The notes under the pieces: model-generated | Seen by the model: only the letters and a program-made list of their open reading frames with translations | Databases searched by the model: none | Told to the model about the DNA's origin: nothing | Translations under genes and position numbers: made by a program | Shown here: positions 1 through 5,606 of the stretch, piece by piece | Position numbering within the stretch: the stretch's first letter is position 1 | Layout: every line of letters starts with the position of its first letter | Assembly: GCA_015655535.1 (NCBI GenBank) | Contig: JAATEW010000317.1 | Location: forward strand, 1-6,060 | Source of the DNA: Hyphomicrobiales bacterium | GTDB lineage: Bacteria > Pseudomonadota > Alphaproteobacteria > Rhizobiales > Beijerinckiaceae | Direction: 5' to 3' | Length of the DNA: 6,060 bases

Positions 1-73
1 AAGATTAAAACCACCGCGTGCCACGGACTTCGCGTCTTTCAAACCGTCTGGCTTGATAATGCGCTGATTGTGC

Positions 74-147
74 TGGAGCGGGTGAAGGGAATCGAACCCT
101 CGTATTCAGCTTGGAAGGCTGCTGCTCTACCATTGAGCTACACCCGC
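74..147 (-). tRNA. tRNA-Gly with anticodon UCC, CCA end encoded
   Basis: Read on the minus strand this is a complete 74-nt tRNA. The 7-bp acceptor stem is GCGGGTG (147-141) paired with CACCCGC (84-78), then discriminator T (77) and genomic CCA (76-74). The D arm is GCTC/GAGC around AATGGTAGA. The anticodon loop is CTTCCAA with anticodon TCC at 115-113. The T arm is GAGGG-TTCGATT-CCCTT, with a final wobble pair. The outermost anticodon-stem pair is a G/A mismatch; the other four pairs are regular. The tRNA reads GGA and, by wobble, GGG glycine codons. Open frames running across it on both strands are artefacts of the RNA gene. Confidence 0.97.
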
Positions 148-668
148 GTCGCCATGGTTTATGCAACGCGGCGGCAAGCATTGCAATATCGGGAGGCGGG
201 GCATGGCACCTCGGACGGCGGAGCAGCGATGAAAGTCGTCGGCCTCCCCTCGCCAGGCCGCGCAACCAAATCGAATCCCGGACGTTAGGCAAGGGCTGAA
301 GATTCCGTTCCCTCCCACACCTCGCCCCGCAGGCCCTGGCCAGCGGGGCTTTTTCGTCAGGGACGCCTTCGATCGAAGTGTCTTCGAATAGAGGATGAAG
401 CGGTGCTCCGCCGCCGCCCTTCGGCTGCACGTTGACTGTTTCCGCGCTCTAGCCGCCGTCCTGCATCGGACGTGATCTCTGCCCGGCCGCGGACCAATAT
501 CGCTATGAATCAACATCTTGCGGCCAAAAACGGTATCTTGTTAAGCATTAATTATCGACGTCGGACGTTAACTGAAGCTCGACCTTTGAGAGATTCGGTC
601 GGTCGTTTTCATCCGGTCCTTGTACTCTTTGTGCTTGGACCGCGATCCTTATGATGGAATGAGCTTCG
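148..668. other. Intergenic region between tRNA-Gly and flagellin
   Basis: No convincing protein gene is seen in these 521 bases. Open frames here either run through the tRNA or the terminator, or lack a ribosome binding site. Visible structure: a plus-strand intrinsic terminator (324-354), a perfect 10-bp palindrome TTCGATCGAA (368-377), an AT-rich block with TTAA motifs (538-556), and a short hairpin in the flagellin leader (CGACC 580-584 with GGTCG 597-601). The flagellin promoter must lie in this region, but I could not identify a clear sigma-70, sigma-28 or sigma-54 promoter. Confidence 0.6.
324..354 (+). terminator. Rho-independent terminator, plus strand
   Basis: GCCCCGC (324-330) pairs perfectly with GCGGGGC (343-349) across a 12-nt loop and is followed directly by five T residues (350-354). 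This is a classic intrinsic terminator for plus-strand transcription. There is no recognised plus-strand gene upstream of it in the window. On the minus strand the hairpin has no T-run, so it does not serve the tRNA. Confidence 0.75.
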
Positions 669-1709
669 ATGTCGAGTTTGCTTACCAATGCTTCGGCCAT
701 GACCGCCGTGCGCGTTCTTTCCCAAACCCAGGCGAATTTGACGGCCTATGAGTCCCAAGCCTCAACCGGGCTTCGCGTCGCTGATGCTTCCGATAACGCG
801 GCTTATTGGTCCATTGCCACCAAGATGAACGATCAGGTCAGCGCCCTCGGCACGGTGTCGGATGCGCTTGCCGAAAGCGAGGCGATGATTTCGGTCACGA
901 GCACGGCGCTCAACAGTACGATTTCCATTTTGCAGGGGATGAGGAACGATTTGATTTCCGCTTCCCAGCCCGGCGCGGATCTCTCCTCCGTCGACACCGC
1001 CATTGCCGCGAAGCAAGCGGAGCTCGTGAGCATCGGCACGTCCGCCACGTTCAACGGACAGAATTGGCTCGCCTACGACAATGCGACTCCGACCTCCGGT
1101 CCAGACACCACCGGAGAGGAGGATTTTCCGGACGGGACCACATTATACTCCACGCCGCCGCCTCCATTCCCGCATCCCGACCGCGATGTCGACCTCGTTT
1201 CCGGTTATGATCCGCAAGACGGCGTCAGCACGATTTCCATAAATACGAACAACCTCCAGCTATTTGAGAGTGCGAGCTGGGGCGTCTACCCGGATCAGGG
1301 AATCCTTGGTTTTTCCTCGATCACCGTCAGCAGCACGCAAGATATTCGCGACGGCGTGGAAACCGGGCCGGGGCCTTCCTACCTGGTTTCCGTATTGAAC
1401 ATGAAGATCACCTCGGCCACCCAGGACGACATCAATCAGATGCTGAAGGGCGTCGAGAGCGCGATAGACCTTGTCACGACGAGTGCGAGCCAGCTCGGCG
1501 CCACTTTGACACAAGTCCAAGGTCAGCAAAATTTTGTCGCAGGCCTCACGGACTCGTTGAAGACCGGCGTCAGCGCCTTGGTCGATGCCGATATGGATAG
1601 TGTTTCGACTCGCATTTCAGCTTTGCAGGTTCAAATGCAGCTCGGCATCACGTCGCTCAATATTGCGAATAGCAACGATGAAATGATCCTCGAACTTTTT
1701 CAGTCCTGA
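669..1709 (+). CDS. Flagellin
   Basis: This encodes a 346-residue flagellin, the filament subunit exported through the flagellar type III apparatus and polymerised outside the cell. The N-terminal D0/D1 region (about 1-135) carries the typical alphaproteobacterial block with GLRVADASDNAAYWSIATKM at 35-54. The C-terminal D1/D0 region (about 245-346) has LVDADMDSVSTRISALQ (304-320) and LGITSLNIANSNDEMILELF (325-344), the expected helical end. The middle (about 136-240) is the variable surface domain and holds a proline-rich stretch, STPPPPFPHPDRD (161-173). The protein has no cysteine, which is usual for flagellins. GGAATGAG at 656-663 is a reasonable ribosome binding site for the ATG at 669. 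No other flagellar gene, and no FlaF or FlbT regulator, is in the window, so the gene stands apart from its machinery here. Which flagellin paralogue it is cannot be said. Confidence 0.95.
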   Translation: MSSLLTNASAMTAVRVLSQTQANLTAYESQASTGLRVADASDNAAYWSIATKMNDQVSALGTVSDALAESEAMISVTSTALNSTISILQGMRNDLISASQPGADLSSVDTAIAAKQAELVSIGTSATFNGQNWLAYDNATPTSGPDTTGEEDFPDGTTLYSTPPPPFPHPDRDVDLVSGYDPQDGVSTISINTNNLQLFESASWGVYPDQGILGFSSITVSSTQDIRDGVETGPGPSYLVSVLNMKITSATQDDINQMLKGVESAIDLVTTSASQLGATLTQVQGQQNFVAGLTDSLKTGVSALVDADMDSVSTRISALQVQMQLGITSLNIANSNDEMILELFQS

Positions 1710-1737
1710 ACATCTTCTTCGCGCGCTCCAGCCATGA

Positions 1738-1759
1738 GGCGCCGGCTTTCGCCGGCGCC
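1738..1759. terminator. Perfect hairpin between convergent genes, possible shared terminator
   Basis: GGCGCCGGC (1738-1746) and GCCGGCGCC (1751-1759) form an uninterrupted 9-bp GC stem with a TTTC tetraloop. It sits 28 bases after the flagellin stop and 8 bases after the end of the opposing small gene, where a two-way terminator would be expected. Neither strand has a T-run after the stem, so it is not a textbook intrinsic terminator. It may block or stabilise 3' ends instead. Confidence 0.55.
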
Positions 1760-1767
1760 GGGCCCGT

Positions 1768-2007
1768 TCAGCAATCTGTTTTGGTCTTCGAGACGCTGTC
1801 GCCCATTCCGTTCGTCTTCTTCACGGTCTTGCTCGCGCAGCCATCCCCATCACGCGTGATGACCTTCTTCTCAACGTCGCCGCCGACGCTGCGATGGACG
1901 GTGGACCGGTCCATGTCGGGCGAATCCCTCTGGATGATAACGTCTTCGGCGAAGGCGCTGCCTGTGAGGAAAGCGAAAGCGCTGGCGCAAATCAGGATTG
2001 ATTTCAT
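1768..2007 (-). CDS. Small exported protein of unknown function, probable general-stress gene
   Basis: This encodes 79 residues. Residues 1-20 are a clear Sec signal peptide: MKS, then a hydrophobic core, then an AFA cleavage motif before E21. The mature part of about 59 residues is polar and charged, starts EDVIIQRDSP, and has exactly two cysteines, C57 and the terminal C79, which could form a disulfide in the periplasm. The C-terminal part carries a loose SKT-type repeat (SKTVKKT at 59-65, SKTKT at 73-77). Small proteins of this general look occur in Rhizobiales, but I know of no function. GGAG at 2020-2017 supports the ATG at 2007. A match to the EcfG promoter lies immediately upstream with a predicted leader of roughly 25 nt. 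The gene is monocistronic and converges on flagellin. Confidence 0.85.
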   Translation of the reverse strand: MKSILICASAFAFLTGSAFAEDVIIQRDSPDMDRSTVHRSVGGDVEKKVITRDGDGCASKTVKKTNGMGDSVSKTKTDC

Positions 2008-2040
2008 GTCTTGGTGCTCCGTTGTTGAAACGCGAAGCGC

Positions 2041-2065
2041 AACGCCGTTCCGGCGGAACGGTTCC
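2041..2065 (-). promoter_or_regulatory. EcfG-type (general stress sigma factor) promoter
   Basis: On the minus strand GGAAC (2065-2061) is followed after exactly 16 bases by CGTT (2044-2041). This fits the GGAAC-N16/17-CGTT consensus known for EcfG/SigT-type sigma factors of the alphaproteobacterial general stress response. Transcription would start near 2034, about 25 bases before the ATG at 2007, leaving room for the GGAG at 2020-2017. The spacer also contains most of a perfect inverted repeat, CCGTTCC-GGC-GGAACGG (2045-2061), so an additional DNA-binding protein is possible. The sequence match is direct; the regulation is inferred. Confidence 0.65.
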
Positions 2066-2212
2066 GAATCCGTTCAAACACGCGTGAGCCGGCGCATATA
2101 GCCACAATCTGTCGCGGCATTGTGAGCCTTGAGCGTGGATCTAAAGGGCAAGCTGATGCGTTCGACCAACTTGTGAAGCCTCGTTCCATGCTTGGCTATT
2201 GAAGGAAAGACG

Positions 2213-2404
2213 ATGATTCAGGCCTTGATTTTGATCTGCAGCGTCTATGTGCCACCGCAAAATTGCGATCGCCATCATGCAATCGATTCCAGTGTGCGTT
2301 CCGTGCCCTTCGGGATTTCCGGTCTCGCCGGAGAGATTGAAATGGCCGACAATGCGCGCGGTCCGGATTGGGCGCATTACGAAAAAATCGTCACCACGCG
2401 TTAA
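2213..2404 (+). CDS. Hypothetical 63-residue protein
   Basis: The chosen ATG at 2213 has GAAGGAAAG (2201-2209) just upstream; an in-frame TTG at 2192 would add seven residues but lies before that site. The protein begins with a short hydrophobic run (MIQALILICSVYV, 1-13), has cysteines at 9 and 18, and ends in a polar tail, PDWAHYEKIVTTR (51-63). The N-terminus could be a weak signal or membrane-associated segment, but it lacks a lysine or arginine before the core. I do not recognise a family with certainty. Codon choice is ordinary for the region. It diverges from the small stress-type gene and lies 172 bases before the glycine-rich gene. It could be a chance ORF. Confidence 0.5.
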   Translation: MIQALILICSVYVPPQNCDRHHAIDSSVRSVPFGISGLAGEIEMADNARGPDWAHYEKIVTTR

Positions 2405-2520
2405 TTATTTTCGGGGGCGAGCCACGCAGCTCGGCGATCAATCCATTGGATAATTGAGCGCATCTTCGGCATGGCTGTGCTTCGCTGTTCGCGCAGATGC
2501 CTTGCAGTCTTCGAACCGCC

Positions 2521-2545
2521 GGAACGATGTTCGCTGCCACACATT
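2521..2545 (+). promoter_or_regulatory. Weak EcfG-like promoter before the glycine-rich gene
   Basis: GGAAC (2521-2525) is followed after 16 bases by CATT (2542-2545), one mismatch from the CGTT expected of an EcfG -10 element. A start near 2552 would give a leader of about 25 nt containing the strong AAAGGAG site. This is the same geometry as the better match at 2041-2065. The mismatch falls in the conserved GTT, so this is only a candidate. Confidence 0.3.
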
Positions 2546-2576
2546 CCCGAACACCTTTGGGATAAAGGAGCGAGCG

Positions 2577-2960
2577 ATGCGTGCAGGCAAATCGATGATG
2601 GTTGCGATGATCTCTCTTGGTCTCGGCTCGACGGTCCTTGCCGCGGGCGGCGGGGCAGGAGGAGCTGGCGGCGCCGGTGGTGCCGGTGGAGCAGCGGGCG
2701 GTGGTGCAGCCGGCGGCAGCGCGGGCACAGGCACGGGCAGCGTGACCAATGGTACCGGCAGCCCAGGCATGAATGCCACGGCGCCGGGCAATACGGGCGC
2801 GGGCACGGCTGCCACGGGCCGAAGCAGCGGCACCGGCCTCAATGGCAATGTGGGTCCTGTCATCGGCACCGAAAGCGTGCCGAGTGCGAGCGACCCGAAC
2901 TCTACGAATGGCAGCGGCGACAATAATGGGACGTCTGCGACGTCCGGGCAGAATCAATAG
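2577..2960 (+). CDS. Secreted glycine-rich low-complexity protein, function unknown
   Basis: This encodes 127 residues. The ATG at 2577 is preceded by a near-ideal AAAGGAG (2564-2570) six bases upstream, which decides the start against longer in-frame readings. Residues 1-22 are a signal peptide: MRAGK, a hydrophobic stretch, and VLA before A23. The mature protein has three zones: a Gly/Ala tract of GGA-type repeats (24-50), a Gly/Thr/Asn/Ser/Pro zone (51-95), and a Ser/Asn/Gly tail (96-127). After the signal peptide there is no lysine, cysteine, histidine or aromatic residue, and only one Arg, one Glu and two Asp. It is therefore expected to be disordered. I cannot assign a function; an envelope or extracellular matrix role is speculation. 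Long open frames on other frames and strands over this gene come from the GC-rich repeats. Confidence 0.8.
   Translation: MRAGKSMMVAMISLGLGSTVLAAGGGAGGAGGAGGAGGAAGGGAAGGSAGTGTGSVTNGTGSPGMNATAPGNTGAGTAATGRSSGTGLNGNVGPVIGTESVPSASDPNSTNGSGDNNGTSATSGQNQ
2646..2726 (+). repeat. Gly/Ala-coding low-complexity tract
   Basis: These bases code for residues 24-50 of the secreted protein, almost entirely Gly and Ala in a degenerate GGA pattern with a few Ser. Codons vary (GGC, GGA, GGT, GGG; GCC, GCT, GCA), so it is a protein-level repeat rather than a clean DNA tandem array. That argues for selection on composition rather than recent slippage. Confidence 0.7.
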
Positions 2961-2967
2961 GTCTGCC
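2947..2967. other. Hairpin spanning the glycine-rich gene stop codon
   Basis: GGCAGA (2947-2952) and TCTGCC (2962-2967) are perfect inverted repeats around a 9-base loop that includes the TAG stop (2958-2960). A second inverted repeat follows, CGAAGCT (2976-2982) with AGCTTCG (3002-3008). Both lie where the glycine-rich gene and the transporter gene converge. Neither has a T-run, so terminator function is only possible. Confidence 0.35.
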
Positions 2968-3020
2968 TCTCGCTTCGAAGCTTCTGTCTATTCCGGCCAG
3001 GAGCTTCGTCCGTTTATGGG

Positions 3021-3872
3021 CTAGTTGGTCGGGACCGACGAGGCGCCCACGTCGAGATCGCCTTCCGGCGCCTTGGCGCCAGATGCTGGATGGAAGGTCA
3101 AGAACCAGGGCACGGCGATGAACAAGAGGCCGCCCGCTAGATTGCCGAGCGTCACGGGGATCTGATTCCACAGCCACCAATCGGCGAGGGTGACTTTGGC
3201 ACCGAGCATCATGCCGGCCGGAATCAGAAACATATTGACGACGGCGTGCTCGAAGCCCTGCGCGAAGAAAATGAAGATCGGCAGCCAGGCGCCGAAGAGT
3301 TTGCCCAAGGTCGAGGTCGACATCATCGACATGGTGACACCCAGACAGACCATCCAATTGCACAGCATGCCTTTTATGAAGCAGCTCAGGAGCCCGGCGG
3401 CTCCGAAAGGCTCGTAGCCCGTCGTCTTCAATTGCGCGATATCGATGATCCTCTGCGCGATGGTGCCTGGAGCCACGGCGAGGTGCCATGTGTTCGTCAG
3501 CGCGATCACGAGTAGAAGCGCATAAAGGACGCTGCCGATCAGATTGCCGATGAAGCCCCAGAACCAATTGCGATTGACCTCGGCCCATGTGCATTTCTTG
3601 GCGAAACTGGCGACAGCGAGGATCGCATAATTGCCGGTCACGAGCTCGAGCCCGAGCGAGACGATCATCACGAAGCCGACAGGGAAGACGATGGCTCCGG
3701 CAAACGCTACGCCGGTCTGCACGGCACCAGTCACGGCAAGGCTTGTCGCGATGCCGAGCAAAGCGCCGGCCATCATGCCGCGCACCAGCATATCGGAGAT
3801 CGAGAGCTTGGCCCGGATCGCACCGGACTCGGCCATATTGGCCACCATGTCTATAGGCTTGACGTAATCCAT
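3021..3872 (-). CDS. Formate/nitrite transporter (FNT/FocA/NirC) family channel
   Basis: This encodes 283 residues, a normal length for the pentameric inner-membrane FNT channels that pass formate, nitrite or related small anions. Hydrophobic segments fall at about 29-52, 57-80, 105-126, 158-180, 195-217 and 238-260, the expected six. Family marks are ELVTGN (76-81, omega-loop region with the conserved Thr at 79), NWFWGFIGNLIGS (102-114), CNWMVCLGV (171-179), GFEHAVVNMFLIP (206-218, with the channel histidine H209), and IPVTLGNLAGG (238-248). The ATG at 3872 is chosen because AGGAG (3885-3881) lies eight bases upstream; a start at 3947 would add 25 residues without such a site. A hydrophilic tail follows residue 263. 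No formate dehydrogenase or nitrite reductase gene is adjacent, so the substrate is not decided. Confidence 0.93.
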   Translation of the reverse strand: MDYVKPIDMVANMAESGAIRAKLSISDMLVRGMMAGALLGIATSLAVTGAVQTGVAFAGAIVFPVGFVMIVSLGLELVTGNYAILAVASFAKKCTWAEVNRNWFWGFIGNLIGSVLYALLLVIALTNTWHLAVAPGTIAQRIIDIAQLKTTGYEPFGAAGLLSCFIKGMLCNWMVCLGVTMSMMSTSTLGKLFGAWLPIFIFFAQGFEHAVVNMFLIPAGMMLGAKVTLADWWLWNQIPVTLGNLAGGLLFIAVPWFLTFHPASGAKAPEGDLDVGASSVPTN

Positions 3873-3993
3873 TTGCTGCGCTCCTGCGAGCGGAAGGCAG
3901 CAAGCCTCATGCCAAAATTGCAAGAGTCGTTGGTTCGCTGATGGCAAGTTTAGTCACCGCGAGCTCGACTTAAACGGCGAGGGAACAAAGAGT

Positions 3994-5508
3994 TCAGTCT
4001 TGCGGAAAGGCGTCCGGGTTTTCCGAGAAAAGCCGGTTGCCGGCCTTGAGAAAACGAAGCGGGTCGACAGGCTCGCCGTCGATCCTTGTCTCGTAATGCA
4101 GATGAGGCCCGGTTGTGCGCCCTGTCATGCCGATATGGCCGACGACCTGGCCGGCTTGCACGACTTGGCCTTCCGTCACGGTGATCGAGGCCATATGCGC
4201 ATAGCGCGTCGAAAGCCCGTTGCCGTGGTCGATCTCGACCATATTGCCATAGCCGCCATCGGGACCGGCGTTCGTCACTTTGCCGGTGGCTGTCGCATGC
4301 ACGTCCGTTCCGTAATCTTCGCGAAGATCGATGCCGGCATGCATGGCGGGACGCCCAAGGAAAGGATCGACGCGGGCCCCGAAACCTGAGGTGACGTCGG
4401 GATCGCCTGCAAGCGGCTTGCGCAAAGGCACCGACGATATGGCCCGCCTCATATGTTCGACGGCGAGAATGGCATCCTGCAATGAAACGGCGGCTTGCTC
4501 GAAAGCCGATCCGTCGGCATCGAGTTTCAAAGGAATGAAAGGGCCGCCGACCGCGCTTTCGGCTGCGGCTGTTTTCGATCCGGTATCGCGGCTCTTGCGG
4601 TCGTCGACGGGAAAGCTCTGCCGCAAAGCCAAACGATCGGCGGAGAGTCCGGCTTGCGCAAGCACATTCCAGACTCGGGTTATCTCGCCGACCAAGGGCG
4701 TCTGAAGCCGTGCGACGATGCGGTCCTGATCTTTTTCGATACGGTCGAGCGAGGCCATCATGCGCGACAAGGATTCGGCTCCGTCGCCTGGATCGCGCGA
4801 ATCGCTGGTCTTCTCGGGAGCGGCAGGCAAAGCGAAGCCCGCATCCTCGCTATGCCTCAGATCGAGGCCATCGGGGCGTGGCTTGGTTGCCGTCGGACTT
4901 TGCTGCGAAGCTTCATGCGGTGCGCTCTCGACCGGCGCGAAAGCCGAGATGCCTTCCGGCAGAGTTTGCGACCCATTCGGCGAAAAAGCGCCGCTCAGCA
5001 GCGGATTGGGGGTAGGGCGGGGCGGTGCCTGTCTGGCATGAGCGTCGCCCGGGACGAGGGTGGTTTGGGCCTGCGAGGTCTGGGTGATGCCGCCTTTGAC
5101 ATCCGACTTCGGCAATACGCGCTCGGCCAAGCTTGTCACCACGGCGCTTCGCCGTTCGAGCCGCACCTGTCGTGAGGCGAGGTCTTCCATTTTGGCGTTC
5201 AAAGCGGCTTCATCGAGCAGGCGGCGGCTCGCCGATTGATCGAGCTGCGCGCGCAGCGCCGTGATACGATCCTCATAGGCATATTGCATTTCGGCCTGGC
5301 GGTTCATCAGCGAGGCCAGCATATCGTCGCGGAAGATCAGGTAGACAGTGGCAAAAAGATACCAGAGGGCCAGCATCGGAAGCACACCGGCGATGATGTA
5401 GAAAAGCAATGGCCGGATGGAAATCTTGCGCGTGCCCTTGCCATAGCTGAAGGAAAGGCAGATACGGCGCGCCTCTCTACTTTCTAGATGACTGTAACGC
5501 AGCGACAT
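3994..5508 (-). CDS. Membrane-anchored M23 (LytM-type) metallopeptidase
   Basis: This encodes 504 residues, predicted to cleave peptidoglycan cross-bridges in the periplasm. Order of parts: a basic cytoplasmic N-terminus (1-32), one transmembrane segment (about 33-58), a coiled-coil-like region (about 62-130), a Pro/Ser/Gln-rich linker (about 135-245), a second helical stretch (about 246-362), and a C-terminal M23 domain (about 365-490). The Zn and catalytic residues are all visible: HAGID (H390, D394), YAH (H438) and HLH (H469, H471). It therefore looks catalytically competent, unlike the degenerate LytM factors that only activate amidases. The ATG at 5508 has AGGTG (5517-5513) four bases upstream, a modest site. 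It follows the peroxiredoxin gene on the same strand after 98 bases, so cotranscription is possible. Its exact target and any division or shape role cannot be read here. Confidence 0.93.
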   Translation of the reverse strand: MSLRYSHLESREARRICLSFSYGKGTRKISIRPLLFYIIAGVLPMLALWYLFATVYLIFRDDMLASLMNRQAEMQYAYEDRITALRAQLDQSASRRLLDEAALNAKMEDLASRQVRLERRSAVVTSLAERVLPKSDVKGGITQTSQAQTTLVPGDAHARQAPPRPTPNPLLSGAFSPNGSQTLPEGISAFAPVESAPHEASQQSPTATKPRPDGLDLRHSEDAGFALPAAPEKTSDSRDPGDGAESLSRMMASLDRIEKDQDRIVARLQTPLVGEITRVWNVLAQAGLSADRLALRQSFPVDDRKSRDTGSKTAAAESAVGGPFIPLKLDADGSAFEQAAVSLQDAILAVEHMRRAISSVPLRKPLAGDPDVTSGFGARVDPFLGRPAMHAGIDLREDYGTDVHATATGKVTNAGPDGGYGNMVEIDHGNGLSTRYAHMASITVTEGQVVQAGQVVGHIGMTGRTTGPHLHYETRIDGEPVDPLRFLKAGNRLFSENPDAFPQD

Positions 5509-5606
5509 CCTGCACCTGGATCGGGGGGAACCAGGGATCAGAACACTATGTTAAGGTTAATATTACGCTAAAGGGCGCATCGATACGTATTCGCACAGAT
5601 CCGCTT

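Noticed and set aside
270..300. Possible second tRNA or tRNA fragment (TCGAATCCCGG motif)
   Set aside because: The T-loop-like string has no complementary T stem or acceptor stem around it.
5..430. 141-codon minus-strand open frame across the tRNA
   Set aside because: It runs through the tRNA-Gly gene and the terminator hairpin; its C-terminal part is simply the tRNA translated.
650..655. TATGAT as a flagellin -10 box
   Set aside because: It overlaps the ribosome binding site and would leave almost no leader; no -35 element sits at a proper distance.
806..1210. 134-codon plus-strand frame inside flagellin
   Set aside because: It is a His/Arg-rich shifted reading of the flagellin gene.
2391..2957. 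Long minus-strand and alternative plus-strand frames over the glycine-rich gene
   Set aside because: GC-rich repeats lack stop codons in all frames; only the 2577 frame has a signal peptide and a strong ribosome binding site.
2902..3903. 333-codon minus-strand frame overlapping the FNT channel
   Set aside because: It is an out-of-frame shadow of the transporter gene, very rich in Arg as expected for a shifted frame in GC-rich DNA, with no family resemblance.
4495..5175. 226-codon plus-strand frame opposite the M23 peptidase
   Set aside because: It is an antisense shadow of a well-supported gene and has no recognisable domain.
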